From NCBI GenBank assembly GCA_029204225.1, contig MU836492.1, positions 1-28,047 on the forward strand: a stretch of DNA of 28,047 bases. The letters are read 5' to 3'. The position numbers and the translations under genes were made by a program. Below are positions 19,325 to 28,047 of this stretch, one piece after another. Each line of letters opens with the position of its first letter. Position 1 is the stretch's first letter. Under the pieces are notes generated by a model, which saw only the letters and a list, made by a program, of their open reading frames with translations, was not told the DNA's origin and ran no database searches. Origin of the DNA: Diphasiastrum complanatum. Lineage: Eukaryota; Streptophyta; Lycopodiopsida; Lycopodiales; Lycopodiaceae.

Positions 19325-19715
19325 CATTCGAGTCTTTGAAAAAATTTGAGTCTTTAAAAAAATTCGAGTCCTTGAAAAAATTCGAGCCTTTAAAAACATT
19401 CGAGTCTTCGAAAAAATTCTAGTCTTCTGAAAAATTCGAGTCTTTGGAAAAAATTCGAGTCTTTTGATAAAATTGAGTCTTTCGAAAAATTTTAGTCTTT
19501 TGAAAAATTTGACTTGACAGTACAAAGGGTCCTTCGATCCTTCAGAAAAATTTGAGTCTTTGGAAAAATTTGACTCTTTGGAAAATTCAATCCTTTGGAA
19601 AACTTCAAGTCATTGGAAAAATTCAAGTCTTCGAAAAAATTCGAGTCTTTTCAACAATTCAAGTCTTGGAAAAATTCGAATCTTAAGAAAATTCGAGGTT
19701 TTGACCATTTTTTAC
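19325..19715. repeat. Satellite family S1, second locus
   Basis: An array of ~18-20 bp units AAAATTCGAGTCTTTGGAAA with the marker TTGACAGTACAAAGGGTC at about 19514, as in the 8601 module. It is followed by TGACCATTTTTTACTGAATC at 19702. Confidence 0.9.
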
Positions 19716-20085
19716 TGAATCTGACCAATTTCGACGGGCCTAGAATTCTAGAAATGTGTATAGGGTTTTTGGTTCAGACACACGTTTATGTGTCAATACT
19801 GAATTGTTTGGAGCCCGGTTTAGTCTTGTAGGTTCCTCTCGACATGCAGCATAGGACGGAACAAAGGGTCCCAAAAAACGGACTTCGTTCGGCGACACTA
19901 GACCAGTTTTCATGAATGTTGGAAAGTAGTCCATTTAGTGGCATTCTCATCGCCAAACGGCGTCAGAATTGAGCTGTGAATGAACCTGTGGGTTCGTTTC
20001 GAGCCCACGAACCTATGAACACCACCCATTTGAAGTTCTGACCATTTTTTACGGAATCCGACCAATTTTTGGCTCGATGGGCTTG
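19716..20085. other. Spacer between satellites S1 and S2
   Basis: No gene seen. It is bounded by a 30-bp near-identical repeat, TGACCATTTTTTACTGAATC (19702) and TGACCATTTTTTACGGAATC (20039), about 337 bp apart. The segment may therefore itself be one unit of a longer tandem. Confidence 0.5.
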
Positions 20086-20272
20086 TGTAGCAAGCCATAT
20101 AGGCATGTCATAGGGTTGATATCTACCGAGCCTATTACAGACTGCCATGTGGCAGGCCATGTAGGCCTACCCCATGGCAAGTCATGCAAGCTTGGGGTTC
20201 TAACCACGTAGTTCTAACATAGGCTTGCGTGGCAAGCCAACCAGGCTCTGTCACGTAGGCCTCAATGGACAT

Positions 20273-20310
<38 letters not shown>

Positions 20311-21210
20311 TTGGGTGTCGAAAGTTGTCACATGGCAAGTCACGTGGAAAACCATGTAGGCTTGGGACTGTCCATGTGGCAAGCCACGTAGGCCTACCAT
20401 AGGCTTGTGTGGCTTGTCACATGGCCTACCATAGGCTATGTAGTAGGCCACATAGGCCTTCTATCTAGCAAGCCTATCATAGGTTGCCACATGGCAAGCC
20501 AAGTAGGCCTACCACATGGCAAATCATGCAAGCTTGGGGTTTGTCACATGCCACATGGCAAGCCATGTCGGCCTACCATAGGCTTGTGCGGCAAGCCAAC
20601 AGAGCTCTACCATATAGGCCTGAGTGGACCTAGAGAGAGATATATAGAGGTGGGCTCGAAAGCTGACACATGGCAAGCCATGTAGGCCTACCATAGGCTT
20701 GCATGGCAGACCACATAGACATGGCATAGGCTCATAGACCACATAGGCTTGCCATAGGCTTGTGTGGCAAGCCAACCAGGCTCTGCCACGTAGGCTTAAG
20801 TGGACATAAAGAGAAAAAGAGATGGGGCTCGCAAGCTACCACGTGGCTACTTTTCATGTTGTAAGCCACGTAGGACTACCATAGGCTTGTGTAGCAAGCC
20901 ACATAGGCATGTCATAAATCTACTATCTGCCAATCTTGTCGTAAGCTACCACATGGCAAGCCATGTATGCCTTCCATAGGCTTGTAATGTGGCAAGCCAT
21001 GTAGGCATGTCATGAGACAAACCACGCATGCTTGGGAGTTGCCATGTGGCAAGCCACGTAGGACTATCATCATAAGCTTGTGTGGCAGGTCATATAGGCA
21101 TGACATAGGTTTGATGTTTGCCATGCAGGCATGTTGCAGTCTGCCACATAGGCTTGTGTGGCAAGCTAACTAAGCTATGCACCACGTAGGTCTGCCATGC
21201 AAGCTTGAGT
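20086..21210. repeat. Satellite family S2 with embedded GA microsatellites
   Basis: More than 1.1 kb of a degenerate array built from CATGGCAAGCCATGTAGGCC and TACCATAGGCTTGTGTGGC. A punctuating segment (CACGTAGGC..GAGTGGACATAGAGAGAG..GGGCTCGAAAGCT) recurs near 20248, 20604, 20790 and 21173, i.e. at about 185 bp or twice that. GA tracts sit at that same place in each module: (AG) at 20277-20307, short ones near 20632 and 20811, and the long one at 21217-21267. ORFs on both strands are repeat translations. Confidence 0.9.
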
Positions 21211-21215
21211 GCAAC

Positions 21216-21216
<1 letters not shown>

Positions 21217-21267
<51 letters not shown>
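21217..21267. repeat. (AG)n microsatellite
   Basis: A 51-bp uninterrupted AG run at the right end of satellite S2. Confidence 0.98.
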
Positions 21268-21269
<2 letters not shown>

Positions 21270-21318
21270 CACCAGGCCTGCGTTTTGAAGCCTTTCCAAC
21301 CCTTCACAGCCAACTTTT

Positions 21319-21552
21319 CCTTCATAGAAATGCATTTTTATTTCAACCTTTCCCGTGGAAAGTTTGATAATTTAAAAAATCCTTAGAGCACTTTTCAAAT
21401 TTTTGATAATGAAAGTTTCATTTGTTTACCATCCTTTTTCCCATACATGCATCCTCCTCCCCAAGTTTTTTAATTAAAAAAAGCTCATGCATGGGTGAGG
21501 GGAGAAGCATGCATGGTGCACCCATACACATGCGCAAAACTGTACATAAGAT

Positions 21553-21599
<47 letters not shown>

Positions 21600-21640
21600 T
21601 AGTAACGAGTGTCCATCGTTGATGGGCAATGGAGGCCGAT
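21319..21640 (+). repeat. Tandem segmental unit 1 with dispersed repeat copy C
   Basis: A ~110-bp AT-rich segment (CTTCATAGAAATGCATTTTT to AATGAAAGTTTCATTTGTTT, 21321-21428) is followed by copy C (21432-21640) with an expanded TA run at 21556-21596. The AT-rich segment is repeated at 21642. Confidence 0.88.
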
Positions 21641-21988
21641 CTTCATAGAAATGCATTTTTATTTCAACCTTTCCCGTGGAAAGTCTGATAATTTAAAAAA
21701 TCCTTAGAGCACCTTTCAAATTTTTGATAATGAAAGTCTCATTTGTTTAACACCTTTCACCATGAAAGTATGTACATGCACTTCAAAACACTATGTGTGT
21801 TGGTAAAGGATAATTTGAATTTGGAGTGGGCCCCTTAAATGCATGCATGGGGAGGAGGGCCATGCATCCTTTTCCCCATACATGCATCCCCCTCCACAAG
21901 TTTTTTAGTTAGAAAAAGCTCATGCATGGGTGAGGGGAGGAGAATGCATGGGTGCATCCATACACATGCGCAAAATTGTACATAAGTT

Positions 21989-22037
<49 letters not shown>

Positions 22038-22090
22038 TAATTGTGAGTGCCCGTCGTCGACGGGCAATGGCGGCCGATCTAGATGACGGC
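21641..22090 (+). repeat. Tandem segmental unit 2 with dispersed repeat copy D
   Basis: The same ~110-bp segment (21642-21755, few changes), ~80 bp extra, then copy D (about 21838-22090). Copy D has a TA run at 21992-22034 and the perfect hairpin GCCCGTCGTCGACGGGC near 22049-22065. Units 1 and 2 together are a tandem duplication, with the insert in unit 2 longer. Confidence 0.88.
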
Positions 22091-22235
22091 CGATGATTTC
22101 CGATCTAGGTGGCGGCCGATGATCTAGTGGGTCCGTCGTTGACGGGCAATGGACGGCTGACGATCTAGTGGGTCCCGTCGTTGATGGGTAGCCGACGCGA
22201 TCTGGGTGACGGGCGGTCCTAATGCGGTCTAAAAT
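22049..22235. repeat. GC-rich degenerate tandem, GACGGGCAATGG / GGCGGCCGATGATCT
   Basis: At least three copies each of CGTCGTTGACGGGCAATGG and GGCCGATGATCTAG-like units downstream of copy D. Related units follow copy A at 16700-16860. Confidence 0.75.
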
Positions 22236-22529
22236 GGTTGGAAGTTGACGGACGACCAATGGTTTGAGTGGTGGCCACTGGTCGATGACCACCCAGATGT
22301 ACACCATGCTATCCAACAATCGCTCCAACGAACTAAATTTGTGTGTTTAAAAAATGGTTGTCTATGTTTAAGGAAGGGGAGGGGGTGTTTAAAAAATGAC
22401 TGTGTATATATGGGGTGTGTGTTTAGGGTACATTTTGTGTGTGTTGAGAGGGAGGTGTTTACAAGGTTTTCCATTTTTTCATTTTCGTTTTTAGAAAATG
22501 TCGGTTTCCCTCTTTGATTATGCCAATTT

Positions 22530-22533
<4 letters not shown>

Positions 22534-22587
<54 letters not shown>

Positions 22588-22605
22588 CTCTCGCTCTCTC
22601 GCTCT
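22534..22605. repeat. (CT)n microsatellite
   Basis: A CT run from 22534 to about 22584, then three CTCTCG-type interruptions to 22605. Confidence 0.97.
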
Positions 22606-24329
22606 GAGCATGTAGAATGTGTTGAACCCAAAGTTTTTGAAGCGTGTGTTCTAAAGCAGAAGACATACTTGTCTACAGAGGGGTGAAAGCTTCCAAAATT
22701 TCAGTAGGGGTCAAGTATTTTCTTAGAATGAAAATTCGGAGCTTGCAAAAAGCATGGCCACAATCCATTGACTTACTTTATGAATGGTGCTCCTACAAAA
22801 TCAAAAGATATAATAGAAAGACTTACTATATCTTTGAGACTTTATACTGAGTTATGCTTGCCACACAACTAATCCGGAGACTTTGTGAGTAGGGTTAAAG
22901 GCAACTGTAGCACATGTTTACAATGCCAATTTGAAACTAAAATCAGGGCTAGGGCTGAAGTTAAGCTTCTAATAACAAATACATGATAACTTAAAACCAA
23001 AAGATATATACACTTGATGCCAGACTCAGAGTGTTCTGGTAGAATAAAGGGCTAGAACCTTAAGTTTACACTTGCAAGCTATATAAGAGCTACAATGGCA
23101 GGTGCTTGTCAGATACAAAGTGGAAATCGGGTGTGTAGATCCTTTTGCATATTCCAAAGAGACCAAGCTCATAAAAAAGAAAAGACTGGCAAGCCCTTCT
23201 AGCTCCCTCACAATGAAATGCTGGATGGTCCAATCTTAGAACTAACACTGTTGCTTCCACTAATATGTTTTAATCTATTGACAAAATGGAAGTAACAATA
23301 GAAGGGTTGACATGATGAGAGTATAATTGCAAGCCCGTTTTGGGGCTTGCATTTAGAGATTCGAGGTATGGAGGCTCTAGGACTTCAAATGTCTCGAGTC
23401 GGTGACTACACACTACGATGCGATAGATGTGCTATGGATTAAGAAAGACAGCACATACACCGTCGGGCCGAAATGAAGTACCAGCGATGAAAGACACCAA
23501 ATTGATATGAGATTCTACTATTGCACTCCCCTCAAAACAGACTGATGCAATAAAGCTCAAATTTCTTTAGTTTATTCTATAAAGGAATAACCAAACTCAA
23601 AACTCTTCCTATTGATGTCCATGGCTATGATTTGCAAAAAGTCAGAAAGTGAGGCTTGTCCTAAGAAACTCTCAAAAATGTAGCTAAGACATAAATTTTG
23701 TTTCATCTGAATTAGGCATACCTTTCCATCTTCGGGCAAGGCTAGAGCAGCACCAGAGCCCTCAAAAAGTAGGCACTAATAACTCTTATGATCCATGCCA
23801 CTTATCAACGATCCACAATGTCGCTTCAGTTCATTTCCTAGTCAGCAACTCCACGCACAAAAATTCCCATTGATTTTTCGCTTTAATCAGGTCAGCTGAT
23901 TGAAAGACATACACAGAGAGCGAGGGAGGGGTGTGGGTGGACATCGCCCTCTTTCAGATGTGTAGAGAGAGAGGGAGGAGGAGGGTATGGGTTTTTTCTT
24001 TTCTTTGGAGATTTTAACTGTTCCCTCTATTTGGCCATTTTGATCTTGCTCAAGGATGCAAGCCATTGATCCAAATCATTCAAGTGCAAGAAATAACAAC
24101 AAAACATGGATGATGAGAGAAACTTGTGAAGATGGGAAAGAGCAAAGGGTGACATTACTACCTAACTGAGTCTATCTTTATCACTTCCCATGTTCTTAGA
24201 CCTCTTACTCTAAGCTAGATTTTCTGAAATGAATTAAATTTGAATTTAGGGCTTATTTCACCCTTCTCAACATGGTTGGCCGTAGAACTCAACTCAGAAA
24301 ATGATACGGCCTACAATAATACGCGTCGA

Positions 24330-24330
<1 letters not shown>
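22606..24330. other. No gene seen
   Basis: About 1.7 kb with only short open frames lacking motifs. A GA/GGAGG-rich stretch occurs near 23915-23990. Nothing recognisable. Confidence 0.4.

Positions 24331-24376
<46 letters not shown>
24331..24376. repeat. (AC)23 microsatellite
   Basis: An uninterrupted 46-bp AC run. Confidence 0.98.
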
Positions 24377-24379
<3 letters not shown>

Positions 24380-24659
24380 CATACTCAACATACCTACGAT
24401 GTCACATGTTTGAAACCTTATATGCAAAACTTTATAGAATCAGACAATATCATATCTTACTTCATACGCCATAAAATTAGACAATAGAGTTTTGTTGTAT
24501 AAATTTCTTCCATCTAAGTTCTTGAAAACCATAGATCTGGTAAAAAAATCTTCAAAAGTTTTATAACACCCGCCTAGACTGATTTGAAACTCCTTATATA
24601 ATACAGCTATTACCATCGTCAAGAAGCTAGAAAAAAGGACCACATACAGAAGTTTAGAT

Positions 24660-24800
24660 AGCATGCAATGTCATACTGTATGCATGCAAGCCATATGCAA
24701 TCAGTGCATGCAACATGCAAAGTTGTTTCTGTGATCTACCCATGTCTAGGCAATTTTATGAGATGACATGCAGTACATGCAACATCCATGTATGCAGTTA
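24660..24800. promoter_or_regulatory. Cluster of CATGCA (RY-type) motifs
   Basis: CATGCA occurs at about 24663, 24682, 24706, 24714, 24768 and 24777, plus the related ATGCATGC near 24680. CATGCA is the core RY element bound by plant B3-domain factors of the ABI3/FUS3/LEC2 group. No promoter or gene next to it is identified, so a regulatory role is only a possibility; it may be decayed satellite. Confidence 0.3.
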
Positions 24801-25544
24801 CACATGTGGATCTCTAGTAGGTGAATTAATTCAGTTAAGTGGACTTTCCATGCAACTCCACTATAGGAATTCAAGTCTCTCTCATGTAGGGAAATCTTGG
24901 CATGTTTTGCCATATTGTGAATAATGAGATTTTGGTAATTTGGACTCATTCTCTCTCTACCCGAGTTCTCTTTCATTGATTTTCTCTCTCTACCCGAGAG
25001 CAGGCTATTTTTTCCATACTGAGCACTTAGAATTATTTTTGACATTCAATTCTCATAGTGAGAAGTAGAATTTTCAATCAGATGTATGCCATTGTGCTCT
25101 TGCCATAGATTTTTCAAGTATATTATTCTCTGATCAATCTTGTGCAATCACAACACCTCAGTAAGATCTTGTAGGTGAAGTTCACACATGCTAAAAGCTT
25201 CACATCTCCAACAAGTAGCCAATATATATGTAAAGTTTTCTTTTTGGGGCAGTCCTACATGGCAAGGCTGCCACCAACATAACCAAATCCCGACATGTGT
25301 GTCGTTGCGAGGCACATGCATGGCATACTATTTCATCACTAAGATGTGTATACATTGACAAAAATGAAAAGTATTGAATCCGCTAACATTATTCACCCCT
25401 AATTTGTTGCAGGACCCACTACAACACAGGTGATGTCGTTCCGCTCTGCACTTGGAAAAGCGTGGATCTTCGTTCGCTTCCGTAAAACCAGGTGCTTATT
25501 ATCTGCAAAATTGTTTCTCAAAAATGAAGGTCTCTCAATGGCCG
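24801..25544. other. No gene seen
   Basis: Spacer. It contains a small duplicated motif, CTCTCTCTACCCGAG, at about 24951 and 24984. On the minus strand it lies downstream of the unknown reading frame, and I find no reverse transcriptase or other element domain in it. Confidence 0.4.
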
Positions 25545-27771
25545 CTATATTCCAGCCCTCTTGAGAACCTCTTGCGAGTCCTGCTCACCTCGCCGTCTTG
25601 TCGTTTGTTTTTGCTCGCTCATCTTTTGCCCCAAGGCTTCAAATACTTGGAAGCGGAGCTTACTTCTAAAGTTTAGTGGCCCCAGGTATTCTCTTATCTT
25701 TTCAATAAAGCCCATCTCCTGCCAGTCTTCCACCATGGTCACATATTGTGATGACATGAAGGCCGCTCTCTAGTATAGTCGGGCCATCATCTCATGGTCT
25801 TCCTCTGATTGGAGGGCTACGTTGGGATTGATCTTGATTGGATCTAAACCACGATCCCAAAAACAATCTTGCTGCATCAGAAAGGCCATAGATCGGTAGT
25901 ATTCAGCACTTTCTTGCATGCATAGATCGGCACTTGTCTTGTATTTGTGCCCAGAATCAAGTAACTGCAGCCTCAGATCATCCGGGGAGATTCTCTCTAA
26001 AATTTCCAAAATCACTGGCCAGTTCACCAACTCGACCCGGCTTTTCTGCCGGCCATGGATTTCTGCGTTTGAGCGGCATGTAGAATGGATCTATACGCTT
26101 CTGTGTCGGTGCCTTCAGGTATTCTTGGAGCCGCTTGCTATCCTTTAGGACCTTATTTCGCCATTCCGGTTGCGGTTGTAATGTCGCAATGATCTCGGCC
26201 CTGGTGGAGTATTGGCTTTGATCTATATCCTCTTTGCCTCCCCTCATGTTGGGAGGGTATTTCCTTTCGAACTTCTCTGACTCTTTTGTATCATTCATCT
26301 TGCTCCTGGGCCTAGTAGGAGAAGTTGTCCTACGTGGTTGTGGTGGCCTAGCCAGGTAATCATCCAAGGCCTTAGTGCCTGTATCTTTGTCCTTGGCTCG
26401 CTCGCTCGTTGATGGCTCAACTGTGTCCGTGTCTTGCCTGGGCGAGAATCTTCTTGTTTCCGGTGGATCTGCCAGGAAGTCGTCATTACCCCCAATGTCA
26501 GGGTTAGTTTCTGGAAGGTCAGGGATGGAGTGATCTGGAGAGAGAGGAGCAGGGATGATAGGTTGAGGAGGTGGTGGGTTAACAAATTGTACGTCACACC
26601 GGGGGAGTGGAGTTGTTGAAGGAACTCATCCCATCGGGCCTTGTACGTGTCAACTGGACCTTTTGATGGGCCCATTATTCTTCTAGGAGGTGGTGGAGAG
26701 AGGGAAGATGAAAAAATAGGGGGGGTTGGAATGAATGTTTCGGAAAAATTAAAAGCGGAATAAGATGAGGGGTTAAAAGTGGGAGGGGGAGGGGGGAAAG
26801 CTCTGGAAGCAGCTTCGGCTCTCTGGCTACCCGATCCCGAGCTACCATCTGATGGTCGGGTTTGCCCATCCTGATTTCCTGCTCCATCATCTCCTTCATC
26901 GTCCCATGGTTTCTACAAATGAGCGCCTGCTTGGGCCTTGCACGTCGTGTACCACAATTGGTTCACCTTGTCCAAGACTTGCTGCAGGGCCTTCGTTGTG
27001 TCTTCTAGCTACTTCTGAGACTCCAGGATGATCGGACTGTTTGGCCCCGATTGGGATGTCCCATGCCTTGTCGGCAATCTGCAAGTGTTGTTGAAGATTT
27101 GGCCCATTCTATACTTGTTGGAGTGTGATATTTGTCATGAGATACCCTAGTATGGTTAGTGACTGTTTGTTCTTAGGACACTCATGAATGCAGTTCGAAG
27201 CAAACTCTGTCCAATCATAAAAATTTTGGGCATGCAGTCTTGAATCTGCCATCATGTGGAACAGGGACATAGGTACTCTCTACAGCTTGGTTCGTGGTAA
27301 TTATGTGCACTTGGTTAAGTATGCACATGTTGCTTGCAGCTGTTGATCATTGATTGCCTCAAGTTTGTACTCGTCCTTATTCTTCCACTTGTCCATGGAG
27401 GAATCTATGTATTTGAAGTATGTTGTGTGTTCGATCTTTTGGAGCGTCCTTGTCACAGCATTTGTTCCTCGTAGGAACCCAAAGGGTTTCAAGTCGGCCG
27501 CCACAAATGATATGTTATAAACATAGTTCCTCATAGGGGGAACTATGGGCTGGCACGACCTTGTTGTAGCATTATAATTGGCATATATCATATGTACCAG
27601 GTACGGGCTTTGATACCCCGTCAGGACAGGGATCTGGAATTCAATTGCCTTAAAGAATGACTCTGCCTACTGGTACCAATTTTGCATCTCATTAAGATCC
27701 AATTTGGACAATTGGATGTTGAGCTTATTGGCATCAAGGTCATCAGAACTGGAACTGGGGTTGGCAGACAT
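25545..27771 (-). pseudogene. Large broken reading frame of unknown family
   Basis: On the minus strand a start at 27771 opens MSANPSSSSDDLDANKLN. The frame continues past in-phase stops (27669-27667 TAG, 27303-27301 TAA, 27282-27280 TAG, 27111-27109 TAG), with protein-like text such as VLTGYQSPYLVHMIYANYN, RNYVYNISFVAADLKPFGFL and CIHECPKNKQSLTILGYLM. Frameshifts near 26900, 26790 and 26590 cross a Pro/Ser-rich acidic middle. An open stretch to about 25990 follows (EIIATLQPQPEWRNKVLKD, RIDPFYMPLKRRNPW). After another shift near 26030 come VNWPVILEILERISPDDLRL, QQDCFWDRGLDPIKINPN and, past a TAG at 25772-25770, QYVTMVEDWQEMGFIEKIRE. If intact it would be about 740 codons: helical N-terminus, disordered middle, helical C-terminus. 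No zinc knuckle, protease, RT or helicase motif is seen. It could be a retroelement or viral structural protein, or a lineage-specific gene; I cannot assign it. Confidence 0.5.
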
Positions 27772-27808
27772 GATGAAAAAACTGAAAAAATAGGGTTCTG
27801 GAAAAAGG

Positions 27809-27962
27809 GTGTCGGTTGAGATTTGAAACAGGGTTAAGGTGTGTCAGTTGAGAGGTGAACGGAGGCGTCAGTTGAGATCTGAGCGGAGGTGTCGGTTGAG
27901 AGTTGAATGGAGGCATCGGTTGAGATTTGAGCGGAGGCGTCGGTCGAGATGGAAGGGAAGGC
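27809..27962. repeat. 24-bp minisatellite upstream of the unknown frame
   Basis: GTCGGTTGAG-type unit starts fall at 27811, 27843, 27867, 27891, 27915 and 27939, so five intervals, four of them exactly 24 bp (the first is 32). The unit is roughly GTCGGTTGAGATTTGAGCGG plus AGGC. It lies 40-190 bp 5' of the start codon at 27771. On the minus strand it also reads as an 8-residue Pro-rich repeat ([TM]PP[LF]xSQ[PL]) in an ORF from 28024 to 27743, which is in a different frame from the large one. Confidence 0.9.
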
Positions 27963-28047
27963 TTCAATGAGAAGGTAGGTGAAAGTGTCGGGGGAGAGGT
28001 GATTGGAAAATATGTGCGGGACAAGGGATGTCGCGGAAGGAAAGGAT

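Noticed and set aside
20086-21335. Looked for a CRISPR-like array in the regularly spaced GGCAAGCCATG repeats
   Set aside because: Eukaryotic context, variable degenerate units and no distinct spacers; this is a plant satellite.
22229-22666. 145-codon minus ORF containing a run of Arg-Glu
   Set aside because: It crosses the (CT)n microsatellite; the RERERE run is the dinucleotide repeat.
22640-22850. 68-codon plus ORF next to the CT microsatellite
   Set aside because: Protein-like in parts but short, no motif, no splice or start support.
24440-24664. 74-codon minus ORF with YKTFEDFFTR resembling a phosphatidylserine decarboxylase motif
   Set aside because: Only ~10 residues match from memory, and neither the following GARPI-like block nor the LGST cleavage site is present; too weak to call.

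Overview
This is eukaryotic nuclear DNA from a land plant, probably one with a large, repeat-rich genome. The evidence is degenerate Ty1/Copia retrotransposons with plant-type features (initiator-Met-tRNA primer site TGGTATCAGAGC, DSGATSHF protease, YVDD reverse transcriptase), a pentatricopeptide-repeat (PPR) fragment, a broken organelle-type GatA amidotransferase gene, and many long GA/GT/AT/CT/AC microsatellites. I cannot name the species; a fern or another large-genome lineage would fit. No intact protein-coding gene was found. Nearly everything is a retroelement, a pseudogene fragment or repeated DNA.

Layout. 1-1136: 3' part of a plus-strand Copia element in which unrelated sequence follows the integrase, with an LTR-like tail to about 1.9 kb. 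2.1-3.4 kb: a minus-strand Copia integrase fragment. 4.1-4.9 and 5.7-6.56 kb: two unrecognised, broken minus-strand reading frames, separated by an LTR-like block that contains a strong 19-bp hairpin. 6.67-8.0 kb: a duplicated ~430-bp LTR-like sequence with microsatellites between the copies. 8.07-8.88 kb: satellite DNA. 9.87-9.98 kb: a 66-bp tRNA-like insertion between perfect 21-bp direct repeats. 11.1-11.4 kb: PPR fragment. 11.63-12.12 kb: microsatellites.

12.66-16.52 kb: a nearly complete but dead plus-strand Copia element. It has a duplicated primer-binding site, gag with two zinc knuckles, protease, integrase, reverse transcriptase and RNase H, with frameshifts and stops. 16.55-17.5 kb: a dispersed CATGCATG-rich repeat (family A-D) followed by a degenerate tandem array. 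17.78-18.48 kb, minus: GatA pseudogene. 18.8-22.3 kb: a mosaic of minisatellites, two more satellite families and three further copies of the dispersed repeat, two of them in a tandem segmental duplication. 22.6-25.5 kb: no genes seen. 25.5-27.8 kb, minus: a ~740-codon broken reading frame of unknown family with helical ends and a Pro/Ser-rich middle, preceded by a 24-bp in-phase minisatellite.

The genes do not form a pathway; the shared theme is retroelement insertion, tandem duplication and mutational decay. The most interesting unexplained items are the unknown 25.5-27.8 kb protein, the tiny tRNA-like insertion, the dispersed repeat with a covarying hairpin, and the duplicated primer-binding site.
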